Source of the DNA: a halophilic archaeon SHRA6
GTDB lineage: Archaea; Halobacteriota; Halobacteria; Halobacteriales; Haloferacaceae
Length of the DNA: 64,000 nt
Assembly (NCBI GenBank): GCA_005239175.1
Contig: ML241294.1
Coordinates: 755,275 to 819,274 of the forward strand
Reading direction: 5' to 3'
Within the stretch, counting starts at the first letter, position 1, and each line of letters starts with the position of its first letter. Made by a program: the position numbers and the translations under genes. The notes beneath the pieces were generated by a model, which saw nothing but the letters and a program-made list of their open reading frames with translations, did no database searches and was not told the DNA's origin. Shown piece by piece: positions 48,689 through 57,489 of this stretch.

Positions 48689-49494
48689 GTGTTGTCGATC
48701 GGGTCGCGGCTCGGACGCCGCTGCCAACCGGATTTTACACGCTTACGAAGCGAGAGATTCTGCGGTTCGTCCGCCGACCGAAGAACACCTTCGCGCCGCC
48801 GGCGATCACGAACGTGCTGTACTTCTCCGTGTTCGGGGTCGTCCTCGGCGCACGGGTCGGCGAGATCATTGGCGTGCCGTACATCCTCTTCATCCTGCCG
48901 GGGTTGATCGTGCTCGGCGCAATTTCGAACGCCTTCGAGAACGCCTCGTTTTCGATCTTTCACGGCCGCTGGAACGAGTATATCCACGAGACACTGACCT
49001 CGCCGCTTTCGTACACCCAGATGGTGTGGGCGTACATCCTCTCCTCCGCGTTTCGTGGGCTGCTCGTCGGCGGAATCATCGCGGCGATCGGCGGCGGGAT
49101 TATCAGCTATCTCTACCAGCCGGTGCCGATCGAACAACCAGTCTACCTGCTCGCGTTCATGCTCGTCATCGTGTTGTTGTTTGCGAGCCTCGGAGTCGTC
49201 GGTGGCTTGCTCGCGACCGATTTCGACGATCTGACCATGATGAACCAGTTTATCCTCCGGCCGCTCGTCTTCTTCGGGGCGGTGTTTTATTCGCTTGAGG
49301 ACCTCACGCCGCTGCTGCGAGACGTGTCGATGCTCAATCCCATGGTGTACATGGTGAATGGTGTCCGGTACGGCTTCCTCGGCGTCGCAGAGGTCGATCC
49401 GAACCTCTCGCTTTTCGTGTTGGGCGGGGCGACGGTAGTCGTCGCGTCGATCGACGTCTGGCTGTTCAAACGCGGGTACGGGCTGACTGACTGA
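48685..49494 (+). CDS. ABC-2 type transporter permease
   Basis: A 269-residue permease starting at GTG and overlapping the ATPase stop. Six membrane segments; ABC-2 features include the amphipathic N-terminus GFYTLTKREILRFVRRPKNTFAPPAITNVLYFSVFGVVLG and FFGAVFYSLEDLTPLLRDVSMLNPMVYMVNGVRYGFLG (the P-x-x-Y motif). It forms the membrane channel of the exporter with the preceding ATPase. Confidence 0.92.
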   Translation: MSVVDRVAARTPLPTGFYTLTKREILRFVRRPKNTFAPPAITNVLYFSVFGVVLGARVGEIIGVPYILFILPGLIVLGAISNAFENASFSIFHGRWNEYIHETLTSPLSYTQMVWAYILSSAFRGLLVGGIIAAIGGGIISYLYQPVPIEQPVYLLAFMLVIVLLFASLGVVGGLLATDFDDLTMMNQFILRPLVFFGAVFYSLEDLTPLLRDVSMLNPMVYMVNGVRYGFLGVAEVDPNLSLFVLGGATVVVASIDVWLFKRGYGLTD

Positions 49495-49599
49495 TTTCGG
49501 TCGAGGATACAGATTGTCGGCGGATCTGCGCTGGTCTCGATCGAGGTTGACTGTTCCGGTGTCCGTAGCCTCTTGAGGAGCGACCACACACCCCTTCGT

Positions 49600-50949
49600 A
49601 TGAGTGAGCTACCGCCAGCGGTGATCGGCGATGCGCGAACGAGTTCGTTCGCGTGGGACGTACTGACTGATCTCGCCGATATCGGCAATCGAATGGCCGG
49701 CCAATCGGGCGAAAAGCGCGGGGCCGAACGGATCGCCCAGGCGTTCGAGACGGCTGGCCTCGACGACGTCGCGATCGACGAGTTCGAAATCCCCGGCTGG
49801 TGGCGCGACGCCGCTCGACTCGAAATTGAGACGCCACAGAGCCGTGAGTACACGGGAAGCCACGCCGTCATCGCGTTGCCCGGATCGCCGTCCGGAACGG
49901 TCTCTGCGCCGCTCGTCGACGTTGGCGCAGGCGGGTACGACGACTTCGAGGCGGCCGATGATCTCGACGGAGCGATCGTCATGGCCTCCAGTAAGACCCC
50001 TGAGACGGCCGACCGGTGGATTCACCGGATGGAAAAGTACGCAAACGCCGCCAACGCGGGCGCAGTCGGGTTCATTTTCCGAAACCATATCGACGGCTCG
50101 CTGCCGGCAACCGGCGAGGTCGGCTACAACAACCGCCCGGGGCCGATCCCCGCGATCGGTGTCAGCGCAGAGGTCGGCGCGCGATTGGCCCGGTATGCCG
50201 CCAACGAACCCACCGAGGTGACGCTCGAAACAGCCTGTCGGAACGAGCCGGCGACCTCACGGAATGTCGAGGGACAACTTGGGCCCAACGACGGCGAGGC
50301 GGTGCTCGTCACCGCACATATCGACGCACATGACATCAGCGACGGCGCACTCGACAACGGTGCAGGGTCGTCGATCGTCGGCGAAGTCGGTCGTCTCTTG
50401 ACCGCCGTCGAAGGTGATCTCGAACGACCAGTGCGGTTCGTGACGTTCGGCGCCGAGGAGATCGGCCTCCGCGGAGCATACCAGTGGGTCGAGACCCACG
50501 AACTCTCCGATGTCGCCTGCGTGATCAACGTCGACGGCGCTGGATCGTCCCGAGATCTCCGGGTGAACACGAATGGCTTCTGCTCGCTCGCGCGGGTCTT
50601 CGAGGAGGTCACCGATGATTTCGATGCGCCGCTGTCGACGAACGACGTGATCGCGCCCCACGGCGATCAGTGGGCGTTTGTACAGGAGGGCGTCCCCGCG
50701 GTCATGGCTGCGAGTGCGTCCGAATCGAGCGGTCGCGGGTGGGGCCACACCCACGCGGATACGCTCGACAAACTCGATAGCCGCGATCTCCGTGAGCTTG
50801 CCACCCTGGTCGCGGAGGCAACCTACCGAATCGCGACCACGGACGTGTCGACGCCCCACCGAAGCCGCGAAGAGATCCGCGAGCGGATCGACGACGGCTA
50901 CGTCACAGAGCTGAAGACCGGCGGTCGGTGGCCCTACGACGACCAGTGA
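49600..50949 (+). CDS. M28-family zinc metallopeptidase
   Basis: A 449-residue aminopeptidase-like enzyme. A PA-type insert (VDVGAGGYDDFEAADDLDGAIVMASSK...) lies in the first half. The zinc ligands are in VTAHIDAHDISDGALDNGAGSS (His and bridging Asp), FGAEEIGLRGA (Glu-Glu), VINVDGAG (Asp) and WGHTHADTLDKLD (His). No signal peptide is visible, so it acts in the cytosol. Start MSELPPAVIGDARTSSF at 49600. Its position before gamma-glutamyltransferase suggests peptide or glutathione-like turnover, but that is inference. Confidence 0.92.
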   Translation: MSELPPAVIGDARTSSFAWDVLTDLADIGNRMAGQSGEKRGAERIAQAFETAGLDDVAIDEFEIPGWWRDAARLEIETPQSREYTGSHAVIALPGSPSGTVSAPLVDVGAGGYDDFEAADDLDGAIVMASSKTPETADRWIHRMEKYANAANAGAVGFIFRNHIDGSLPATGEVGYNNRPGPIPAIGVSAEVGARLARYAANEPTEVTLETACRNEPATSRNVEGQLGPNDGEAVLVTAHIDAHDISDGALDNGAGSSIVGEVGRLLTAVEGDLERPVRFVTFGAEEIGLRGAYQWVETHELSDVACVINVDGAGSSRDLRVNTNGFCSLARVFEEVTDDFDAPLSTNDVIAPHGDQWAFVQEGVPAVMAASASESSGRGWGHTHADTLDKLDSRDLRELATLVAEATYRIATTDVSTPHRSREEIRERIDDGYVTELKTGGRWPYDDQ

Positions 50950-51045
50950 GCGACGGCGCCGGAGTACACAGCCCAACAACAACAGTTCCCAGCAAGCCAG
51001 ACGGATTACCGCGTGTTTTTGATCCGATCGGTCGAACGGCTATCC

Positions 51046-52680
51046 ATGGATGAGCAGACACCAGATGTCGATGCCTTCGGATCGCGGCGATCGACCGTCT
51101 ACGGGCAGCGGGGAATCGTCGCCACGAGCCAGCCGCTCGCAGCGGAGGCGGGGATCGAGACGCTCAGAAACGGCGGAAACGCCTTCGACGCGGCGGTCGC
51201 GACCGCGGCGGCGCTGAACGTCGTCGAGCCGACCTCGACGGGACTCGGTGGGGACGTGTTCGCACTGTACCGGACCGCTGACGGCGACGTCGGCGCGATG
51301 CGATCGTGCGGCGGCGCGCCGGCGGACGCGACGATCGATCGAGTCCGCGAGTCGGTCGCTTCCGAGGCCGAGGCCGATATCGACCCCACAGACGTCGAGA
51401 TGCCACAGACCGGTCCGCACGCTGTGACGGTGCCCGGAACCGCTCGCGGGTGGGAGCTGACGATCGAGGAGTTCGGCCGCACGTCGCTTGCAACCGCGCT
51501 CGAACCCGCGATCGGCTACGCGATCGACGGCTATCCAGTTTCAGAGATTGTCTCCGACCAATGGCAACACGGCGAGGAGCTGTTCGAGACCGATCACGCC
51601 AGAGAGGCGTTCCTCTTCGACGGGCAGGCCCCATCGGTCGGCCAGCGGGTGACGCTGCCGAAGCTCGGCCGATCGATGCAAAAAATCGCCGAACACGGCG
51701 CAGATATCGTCTATGAGGGCGAGATCGCCGAGGCGATCGCTGCGGAGATCCAGTCAGCGGGTGGGTTCATGACGACCGACGATCTGGCCGCCTTCGAGCC
51801 CGAACTGCTCGATCCAGTCTCGACGACGTACAACGGCGTGGAAATCTACGAACTGCCACCGAACAACCAGGGGCTGATCGCGCTCGAGGCGCTCAACATC
51901 GCCGAGGAGATCGGCGCAGGCGAGCATCCATACGGCTCTGCCGAGCGCGTGCACGCCTTCGCAGAGGCGACAAAGCTCGCCTTCCACGACGGGCACCGCT
52001 ACATCACCGATCCCGAATACGAGGAGATCCCGCCGCTTGGCTCGAAGCCGTGGGCACGATCGCGCGCGGAATCGATCGGCGACACGGCGAACAACGATGT
52101 CTCCTTCGGCGTCCCGGACGCACACGCCGAGGACGCCGACACGGTGCTGTTGACGGTCGCCGACGACGAGGGCAATGTCGTCTCGTATATCAACTCGCGG
52201 TTTGCAGGCTTCGGCTCGGGTGTCGTCGCCGGCGACACGGGGATCGCCCTGCAGAACCGCGGGGCGTCGTTCTCACTCGATCCAGATCACCCGAACCGCC
52301 TCGAACCCGGAAAGCGGCCGTTCCACACACTCATCCCTGCGATCGCCGAGTTCGGCCCAAACGACTGGGCCGCCTTCGGCGTGATGGGCGGATACATGCA
52401 GCCGCAGGGCCACGTGCAGGTCATCTCGAACATCGTCGACTACGACATGCCGCTGCAGGCGGCGCTGGACGCTCCACGGTGGCGCTACCTCGAAGATGGG
52501 CCGCTCGCGATCGAACCGCAGTTTGATGGGTCGATCGCCGCAAAACTCGCCCGCAAAGAACACACGGTTCAAGTGGTGCCGCCGCGGCAGTTCGGCGGTG
52601 CACAGATCGTCCGCAACAACGACGGCGTGCTGTCGGGCGCAACGGAGCCGCGAAAAGACGGGAACGCACAGGGGTACTAA
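51046..52680 (+). CDS. ggt: Gamma-glutamyltransferase family protein
   Basis: A 544-residue Ntn-hydrolase. N-terminal block RGIVATSQPLAAEAGIETLRNGGNAFDAAVATAAALNVVEPTSTGLGGDVFALY. The autoprocessing site is DADTVLLTVADDEGNVVSYINSRFAGFGSG, where the catalytic Thr starts the small subunit. Later GIALQNRGASFSLDPDHPNRLEPGKRPFHTLIPAI and GGYMQPQGHVQVISNIVDY are classic. It hydrolyses or transfers gamma-glutamyl groups; in haloarchaea gamma-glutamylcysteine is the main thiol. There is no signal peptide, so it may be intracellular. Start chosen at MDEQTPDVDAFGSRRSTVY. Confidence 0.93.
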   Translation: MDEQTPDVDAFGSRRSTVYGQRGIVATSQPLAAEAGIETLRNGGNAFDAAVATAAALNVVEPTSTGLGGDVFALYRTADGDVGAMRSCGGAPADATIDRVRESVASEAEADIDPTDVEMPQTGPHAVTVPGTARGWELTIEEFGRTSLATALEPAIGYAIDGYPVSEIVSDQWQHGEELFETDHAREAFLFDGQAPSVGQRVTLPKLGRSMQKIAEHGADIVYEGEIAEAIAAEIQSAGGFMTTDDLAAFEPELLDPVSTTYNGVEIYELPPNNQGLIALEALNIAEEIGAGEHPYGSAERVHAFAEATKLAFHDGHRYITDPEYEEIPPLGSKPWARSRAESIGDTANNDVSFGVPDAHAEDADTVLLTVADDEGNVVSYINSRFAGFGSGVVAGDTGIALQNRGASFSLDPDHPNRLEPGKRPFHTLIPAIAEFGPNDWAAFGVMGGYMQPQGHVQVISNIVDYDMPLQAALDAPRWRYLEDGPLAIEPQFDGSIAAKLARKEHTVQVVPPRQFGGAQIVRNNDGVLSGATEPRKDGNAQGY

Positions 52681-52777
52681 TCGATCGAGACGGTCGATCG
52701 CATTTACTCGCGATCGGCTATATGTGCGATCGCTGGCGAACAAACAGAGCCAAGCCCCGGGCGATCGTTGCGACGGT

Positions 52778-53377
52778 ATGCGACAGTTCGTCATCCTCGG
52801 CCACGACGTTCCGACCACACCCGATTTCTCACTCGACGACCTGCCGAGCGGCGCGGGTCGCCTCGATGTGCTCTGTCGATGCGTCAACGCCGCGTTCTTT
52901 CTCTCACACGGCCTTCGATCGGACGTCCGCGTGCATCTCGTCGTGGCAGACACCTATACGATCACCTTCGATGGGGGATCGCTGAAGCATCTCCATCCCG
53001 ACGAGCGCACGATCGCCTCGCGGATTCGCAACGCGCTCGATCGCGCCGACGAAGCGATCGGCCACATGCCCGCCGAGGTCTCTCCGGGGGTCAGCCTGTA
53101 CCGGTTCGGCTTTTCCGAACTGCTCGACCGGATTGCAGACAGCGGAACCGTCGTCGAACTTCACGAAGACGGGACGCCGATCGTCGAGGTCGACTCGCCG
53201 AGCGATCCGATCTTCGTGCTCTCCGATCACCACGATTTCACAGACGAGGAGGCCGCCACACTCGCTGATGCCGCGGCGTTGCGGGTCCGCGTGAGCCCAA
53301 AGCGCCTCCACGCCGATCACACGATCACCGTTGTGCACAACGCGCTCGACACCGACATTTACTGCACGTACGAATGA
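52778..53377 (+). CDS. trmY: tRNA (pseudouridine-54 N1)-methyltransferase TrmY
   Basis: A 199-residue SPOUT methyltransferase: MRQFVILGHDVPTTPDFSLDDLPSGAGRLDVLCRCVNAAFFLSHGLRSDVRVHLVVAD...YTITFDGGSLKHLHPDERTIASRIRNAL, and the knot-forming C-terminus PIFVLSDHHDFTDEEAATLADAAALRVRVSPKRLHADHTITVVHNALD. It methylates pseudouridine 54 (made by Pus10, encoded at 42997-44280) to m1-pseudouridine in the archaeal T-loop. Start at 52778, family-typical; the longer open frame is a shadow of ggt. It overlaps the next gene by 4 bases (ATGA). Confidence 0.95.
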   Translation: MRQFVILGHDVPTTPDFSLDDLPSGAGRLDVLCRCVNAAFFLSHGLRSDVRVHLVVADTYTITFDGGSLKHLHPDERTIASRIRNALDRADEAIGHMPAEVSPGVSLYRFGFSELLDRIADSGTVVELHEDGTPIVEVDSPSDPIFVLSDHHDFTDEEAATLADAAALRVRVSPKRLHADHTITVVHNALDTDIYCTYE

Positions 53378-53712
53378 GTCTCGACGATCGGTTCGCGGTC
53401 CCGCTCGCTGGCGTCGACATCGACGAACAGACCCGTTGTGCACACTACAGCACCGATCGCGACGTGATCGCGATCCGGTTTCCCTGCTGTGACACTTACT
53501 ACCCGTGTTATCAGTGTCACGAGGCGATCGCCGAACACCCGACCGAGCAGTGGCCGCGCGATCGGTTCGACGAGCCGGCAGTGCTGTGTGGCCGCTGCCG
53601 ATCGACGCTATCGGTCACGGCGTATCTCGACTGCGAACACGAGTGTCCGAACTGTGGTGCGGCGTTCAATCCCGGCTGTCTGACCCACAGCGCGCGGTAT
53701 TTTGACGGCTGA
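53374..53712 (+). CDS. CHY zinc-finger protein
   Basis: A 112-residue protein. Cys/His positions: VDIDEQTRCAHYSTDRDVIAIRFPCCDTYYPCYQCHEAIAEH...AVLCGRCRSTLSVTAYLDCEHECPNCGAAFNPGCLTHSARYF, the CHY zinc-finger pattern that binds three zinc ions. Eukaryotic relatives (Hot13, Pirh2) act in redox or ubiquitin processes; archaeal function unknown. Translationally coupled to trmY through the ATGA overlap. Confidence 0.92.
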   Translation: MSLDDRFAVPLAGVDIDEQTRCAHYSTDRDVIAIRFPCCDTYYPCYQCHEAIAEHPTEQWPRDRFDEPAVLCGRCRSTLSVTAYLDCEHECPNCGAAFNPGCLTHSARYFDG

Positions 53713-53750
53713 TCGCTCGTCGGGTTGACCGCTCGCCAGATCGACCGCCC

Positions 53751-53804
53751 GACCACGGCTGTTTGTGCGACCACGACTATTTGTGCGACCACGGCTGTTT
53801 TGTT
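53751..53804. repeat. 18-bp tandem repeat, three copies
   Basis: Units at 53751, 53769 and 53787 follow the consensus CGACCACGGCTGTTTGTG. The second copy has GACTATTT and the third an extra T near its end. The array lies between the CHY gene stop (53712) and the NUDIX start (53827), close to the 3' end of the upstream gene. Confidence 0.8.
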
Positions 53805-53826
53805 GACAGCACGCGTCGGTATCAAC

Positions 53827-54387
53827 ATGGCCGACGAGACAGCCGAATGGGTGACGCGAGCGTCGTCGATCGACTACGAGTGTCCCGGGTTCGAGGTTCG
53901 AAAAGACGACGTAACGTTGCCCGATGGTACCGAGACCGACTACCACTACGTCGACGAATCACCTGCGGTCGTGATTCTCCCCTTCCTCGACAGCGAAGGG
54001 ACCGGTACTCGGGAGGTCGTCACCATCCGTGAGTGGCGCCAGGCCGTCGGCCGGACGAACCGTGGGCTGCCAGCGGGCTCGATCGAGGGAGACGAGGACG
54101 TGCTCGTGGCCGCACAGCGGGAACTCCACGAGGAAACCGGCTACGAGGCCGATCGGCTCGAACCCCTCCTCACTGTCGAGCCAACGAACGGGATCACAAA
54201 CTCCGTGCATCACCACTTCGTCGCCTACGGCTGCCAGCGGGCCGATGAGCAGTCGCTGGATTTCAACGAGACGATCGACGTGCGTACTGAGCCGTACGAC
54301 GAGCTGCTTGCGGATGTCGTCGACGATCGAATCCGTGACGGGCGGACTGCGACCGCGGTGTTACAGTACGAGCTCACGCATCGCTGA
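53827..54387 (+). CDS. NUDIX hydrolase (ADP-ribose pyrophosphatase-like)
   Basis: A 186-residue protein: MADETAEWVTRASSIDYECPGFEVRKDDVTLPDGTETDYHYVDESPAVVILPFLD..., Nudix box GSIEGDEDVLVAAQRELHEETGYEA (G-x5-E-x7-R-E-L-x-E-E-x-G), and upstream RQAVGRTNRGLPAGS as in ADP-ribose diphosphatases. The likely role is to hydrolyse ADP-ribose or related nucleotide diphosphates. Start at 53827; the open frame before it runs through the tandem repeat. Confidence 0.9.
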   Translation: MADETAEWVTRASSIDYECPGFEVRKDDVTLPDGTETDYHYVDESPAVVILPFLDSEGTGTREVVTIREWRQAVGRTNRGLPAGSIEGDEDVLVAAQRELHEETGYEADRLEPLLTVEPTNGITNSVHHHFVAYGCQRADEQSLDFNETIDVRTEPYDELLADVVDDRIRDGRTATAVLQYELTHR

Positions 54388-54396
54388 GCAGCACCA

Positions 54397-54417
54397 TTTC
54401 TTTTTAAAAAAGAAGTA
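54397..54417. terminator. AT-rich bidirectional hairpin/terminator
   Basis: TTCTTTTT and AAAAAAGAA pair almost perfectly just downstream of the NUDIX stop, with T- and A-runs on both strands. The gap to 54559 is the most AT-rich part of the window and separates two transcription units. Confidence 0.55.
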
Positions 54418-54558
54418 GACCCTCTCGAAGTACTACAGAGTCAATATAGATCTCAATATCACTGTGTATATTTCAATTGTAGATCAAATAAGTTTGGAAC
54501 AGCGTCAGTTTTGACAGGAGCCGATATATTTTGTTAGCACACTCACACATCCTTAACT

Positions 54559-56400
54559 GTGCCTGAGACAGATCCACAGGACGGGGCGCCGCGACGAACA
54601 TTTCTCAAAATCGCTGGCAGTGTCGGTACTGTTGGGCTTGCGGGATGTACCGGAGGCGACACTGGTGAAGCGGATGGAAATGGTGACACTGACACAGAGA
54701 CAGATACAGACGGGTCGGAGACGAACACCGAGGATGAGACCGCCGGAAATACGCTGTCACTCTCAATTCCGGACGCATCGAACTTCGATCCAGTCCAAAT
54801 CAAAGACGATGGCTCACAGCTCGTTTCGGACCACGTGTTCAGCGAGCTGTTTACCCTCCCTGCAGAGAGTATTGAGCCAACAGCGCAGCTTGTAAGCGAC
54901 TACACGGTTTCTGAGGACGGACAAACATACACGTTCGAACTCCGTGAAGACGTTACCTTCCACAACGGTGAACAGTTGACCGCACAGGATGTCGTGTATT
55001 CCTGGGAGCGGTTGGCCGCCTCAGAGAACAGTCAAGAGGGGGAAAATATCCTCGAAGGGGGCTTTCAGATCGCCCACGAGACGACGACCGAAACCGTCGA
55101 CGGCGAAGAACAAGAGGTCTACGAGCCCGGAAGCTTAGCCGTCGAAGCGATCGACGAGTACACCGTCGAAACCACGCTCGAGAGTCCGTTCTTCGACGCG
55201 CTCTTCTGGTTCGCCTACGGCTCGCTGAGTCCAGTTCCAGAGGGTATTGTCGGAGACATTGAGGGATACGATGGTGAGATGGAGTACTCGGAGTTCTCCT
55301 CACAGAACCCGATCGGAACAGGCCCGTATCGGATTGAGTCGGTTTCGACCGGGACGGAAGTGGTGCTGGCAGCTGACGAGGAGTACCACGGCGAGCAACC
55401 CGGCCCTGATCAGCTCAGCATGCAGGTCGTCACCGACACTGACGCGATCCACCAGCGCGCGATGAACCGAAATGTCGACGTGTTTCAGCTGCCAAACTCC
55501 CGGTTCGACCCCAGTAAAGTCTCGATCGACGAGACCGATGATCTGGGCCAGGAAATCGGGACGTACGGTCCCCTCGATAACGGTGATACGGTCAATTACT
55601 CCACGTGGGACGAGGCATACACGGCCTACTTCATCTTCGACTGCTCGCGCGTCGAGAAACCGATTCGACAGGCGCTCAACTACGCGGTGAACCAGGAGAA
55701 CTTTGTCGAACAGGGCTTCCGTGGCGTCGGCGAGCCTGCGTTTCACCAGGCCCCACCGTCGGTGTACCCTGGCGGAAAGGAGGCGTACGATCGCCACGCC
55801 GAAGAGAACTTCCCCTACGGCTACCGCGAAGCACAACTTGATCAAGCACGAAGCGTCATGGAAGACGCAGGATACGGCGAGGATAACCGAGCGTCGATCA
55901 CGCTGTCGCTGTACAACGACCGCAATCCGGATGCCTACTCGCGGATCGCTGATCTCATTCGATCCAAAGCCCAGTCGATCTACATTGATCTTGAGATCAA
56001 CCGTGCCCCGTTCAACACCATCATCGACGAGGCAGTGAGCGGCAACCTCGACATGTACACGCTCGGGAACGGCCTCGAGTACCCATCGCCGATGGATATG
56101 CTCAAATTCGGTCGACCGTACGACGGGAACCTCGTCCGCTGGCGAGAAGATCCCTCGGATGCCTCCGAACGCGCAGCCGAGGCCTGGGAAGAGATCCAAG
56201 ACAATCTCGGGCCAACCGATGCCGAGCAAGAGGCTCGAAACGAGGCGTTCATTCAGATGGAGGAGGCGATCTGGGAAGATGCGATCTACCTGACGAACTA
56301 CCATCCCCGTGGCCGGCAGTGGTGGTATGATCACGTCGACGTGCCGATCCAACCCAGTGGGTTCCACGATCGCCTGTTCGACGGTGTCACATTCGAATGA
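54559..56400 (+). CDS. Peptide/oligopeptide ABC transporter, substrate-binding lipoprotein (Tat-exported)
   Basis: A 613-residue SBP_bac_5 protein starting at GTG. The N-terminus has a twin-arginine signal with lipobox: PRRTFLKIAGSVGTVGLAGC, where the Cys at about residue 31 is the predicted lipidation site. A Gly/Asp/Thr/Glu-rich linker follows (to about residue 65). The binding domain shows DGQTYTFELREDVTFHNGEQLTAQDVVYSWERLA, QNPIGTGPYRIESV, and IRQALNYAVNQENFVEQGF. It captures peptides or related solutes outside the cell and delivers them to the permeases encoded next. It is the first gene of a five-gene operon. Confidence 0.94.
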   Translation: MPETDPQDGAPRRTFLKIAGSVGTVGLAGCTGGDTGEADGNGDTDTETDTDGSETNTEDETAGNTLSLSIPDASNFDPVQIKDDGSQLVSDHVFSELFTLPAESIEPTAQLVSDYTVSEDGQTYTFELREDVTFHNGEQLTAQDVVYSWERLAASENSQEGENILEGGFQIAHETTTETVDGEEQEVYEPGSLAVEAIDEYTVETTLESPFFDALFWFAYGSLSPVPEGIVGDIEGYDGEMEYSEFSSQNPIGTGPYRIESVSTGTEVVLAADEEYHGEQPGPDQLSMQVVTDTDAIHQRAMNRNVDVFQLPNSRFDPSKVSIDETDDLGQEIGTYGPLDNGDTVNYSTWDEAYTAYFIFDCSRVEKPIRQALNYAVNQENFVEQGFRGVGEPAFHQAPPSVYPGGKEAYDRHAEENFPYGYREAQLDQARSVMEDAGYGEDNRASITLSLYNDRNPDAYSRIADLIRSKAQSIYIDLEINRAPFNTIIDEAVSGNLDMYTLGNGLEYPSPMDMLKFGRPYDGNLVRWREDPSDASERAAEAWEEIQDNLGPTDAEQEARNEAFIQMEEAIWEDAIYLTNYHPRGRQWWYDHVDVPIQPSGFHDRLFDGVTFE

Positions 56401-56463
56401 GCCGTCGACAGCGGTTTGAAGCGCTGACAGCCGACACTCGAAGCGGACGAAACCTCGTGTGAG

Positions 56464-57489
56464 ATGAATCGCTTGGCATACCTCCTCCGACGGATCGTCC
56501 TCTCAATCCCCGTGGTGTGGCTCGGCGTCACGGCGACGTTTCTCATCATCCGGGTTGGACCACTCAATCCTGCTGCGGCGATCGTCGGACCAGTCAACAG
56601 CGCACAGGCCCAAGAGCGGCTCGACCAGATCGAAGAACAGCTCGGATTGAATGACCCGATCCACGTCCAGTACGTCGAATATATCGTCGATCTGGTGACG
56701 TTCAATCTCGGGCAGTCGTGGGTGTTGTATCCCGGCCAAGATACGGTCGCACTGTTGGTGCAGTTCGGACCGCGGACGATCTGGCTCGGCTTCTGGGCAG
56801 TTTTGATCCCGATTTTCATTGGAATCCCACTGGGCATCTATTCGGGACTCAATGTGAATACGAAACGTGATTACGCCGCATCGATCACGGGAATTGTCTG
56901 GCGAGCGATGCCGAACTTCTGGCTTGCGGTCATTTTGTTGGCGTTACTTTCTCGAACAGAGACGCTCTTTTTTGGAACCGGATGGGAGTCGTTTCTCGTC
57001 GAAACGCAGCTGATCGGCGCGCCAGACCTTTCGAATCTCTGGACGATCGAGGGCTTTACGATCGCGACCAAACAGATCCTGCCCGCCGCGTTTGTGCTTG
57101 GCTCTGCGTCGATGGGAAACGAACTGCGACTCTCGCGAACAGCAGTCCTCGAGATTATCACCGAAGATTACATCGACACCGCACGGGCGGTCGGTGTCTC
57201 ACGGTATCGGCTCATCGGCAAACACGTGCTCCGAAACGCCATGATCCCGTTGATTCCGATCATCACGAGCGAAGCGTACCTGCTGGTCGGCGGCTCGGTG
57301 TTAGTCGAGGTCGTCTTCGGGATCAACGGGATCGGTACACTGTTTTTCGACGCAATGACGAGCGGCGATCTGCCGCTGGCGGGGTCGCTCATGTTCGTGT
57401 TCATTCTGCTCACCGTCTCAATAAACATCGCACAGGACCTGTTGTACACGCTGATTGACCCGCGGATTGGATACGCTGAACACCGATGA
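56464..57489 (+). CDS. dppB: Peptide ABC transporter permease (DppB type)
   Basis: A 341-residue inner-membrane permease: MNRLAYLLRRIVLSIPVVWLGVTATFLIIRVGPLNPAA is the classic DppB start. The binding-protein-dependent transport signature is ELRLSRTAVLEIITEDYIDTARAVGVSRYRLIGKHVLRNAMIPLIPIITSEAYLLVGGSVLVEVVFGINGIG (EAA loop). Six helices. It overlaps dppC by 4 bases. Confidence 0.94.
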   Translation: MNRLAYLLRRIVLSIPVVWLGVTATFLIIRVGPLNPAAAIVGPVNSAQAQERLDQIEEQLGLNDPIHVQYVEYIVDLVTFNLGQSWVLYPGQDTVALLVQFGPRTIWLGFWAVLIPIFIGIPLGIYSGLNVNTKRDYAASITGIVWRAMPNFWLAVILLALLSRTETLFFGTGWESFLVETQLIGAPDLSNLWTIEGFTIATKQILPAAFVLGSASMGNELRLSRTAVLEIITEDYIDTARAVGVSRYRLIGKHVLRNAMIPLIPIITSEAYLLVGGSVLVEVVFGINGIGTLFFDAMTSGDLPLAGSLMFVFILLTVSINIAQDLLYTLIDPRIGYAEHR

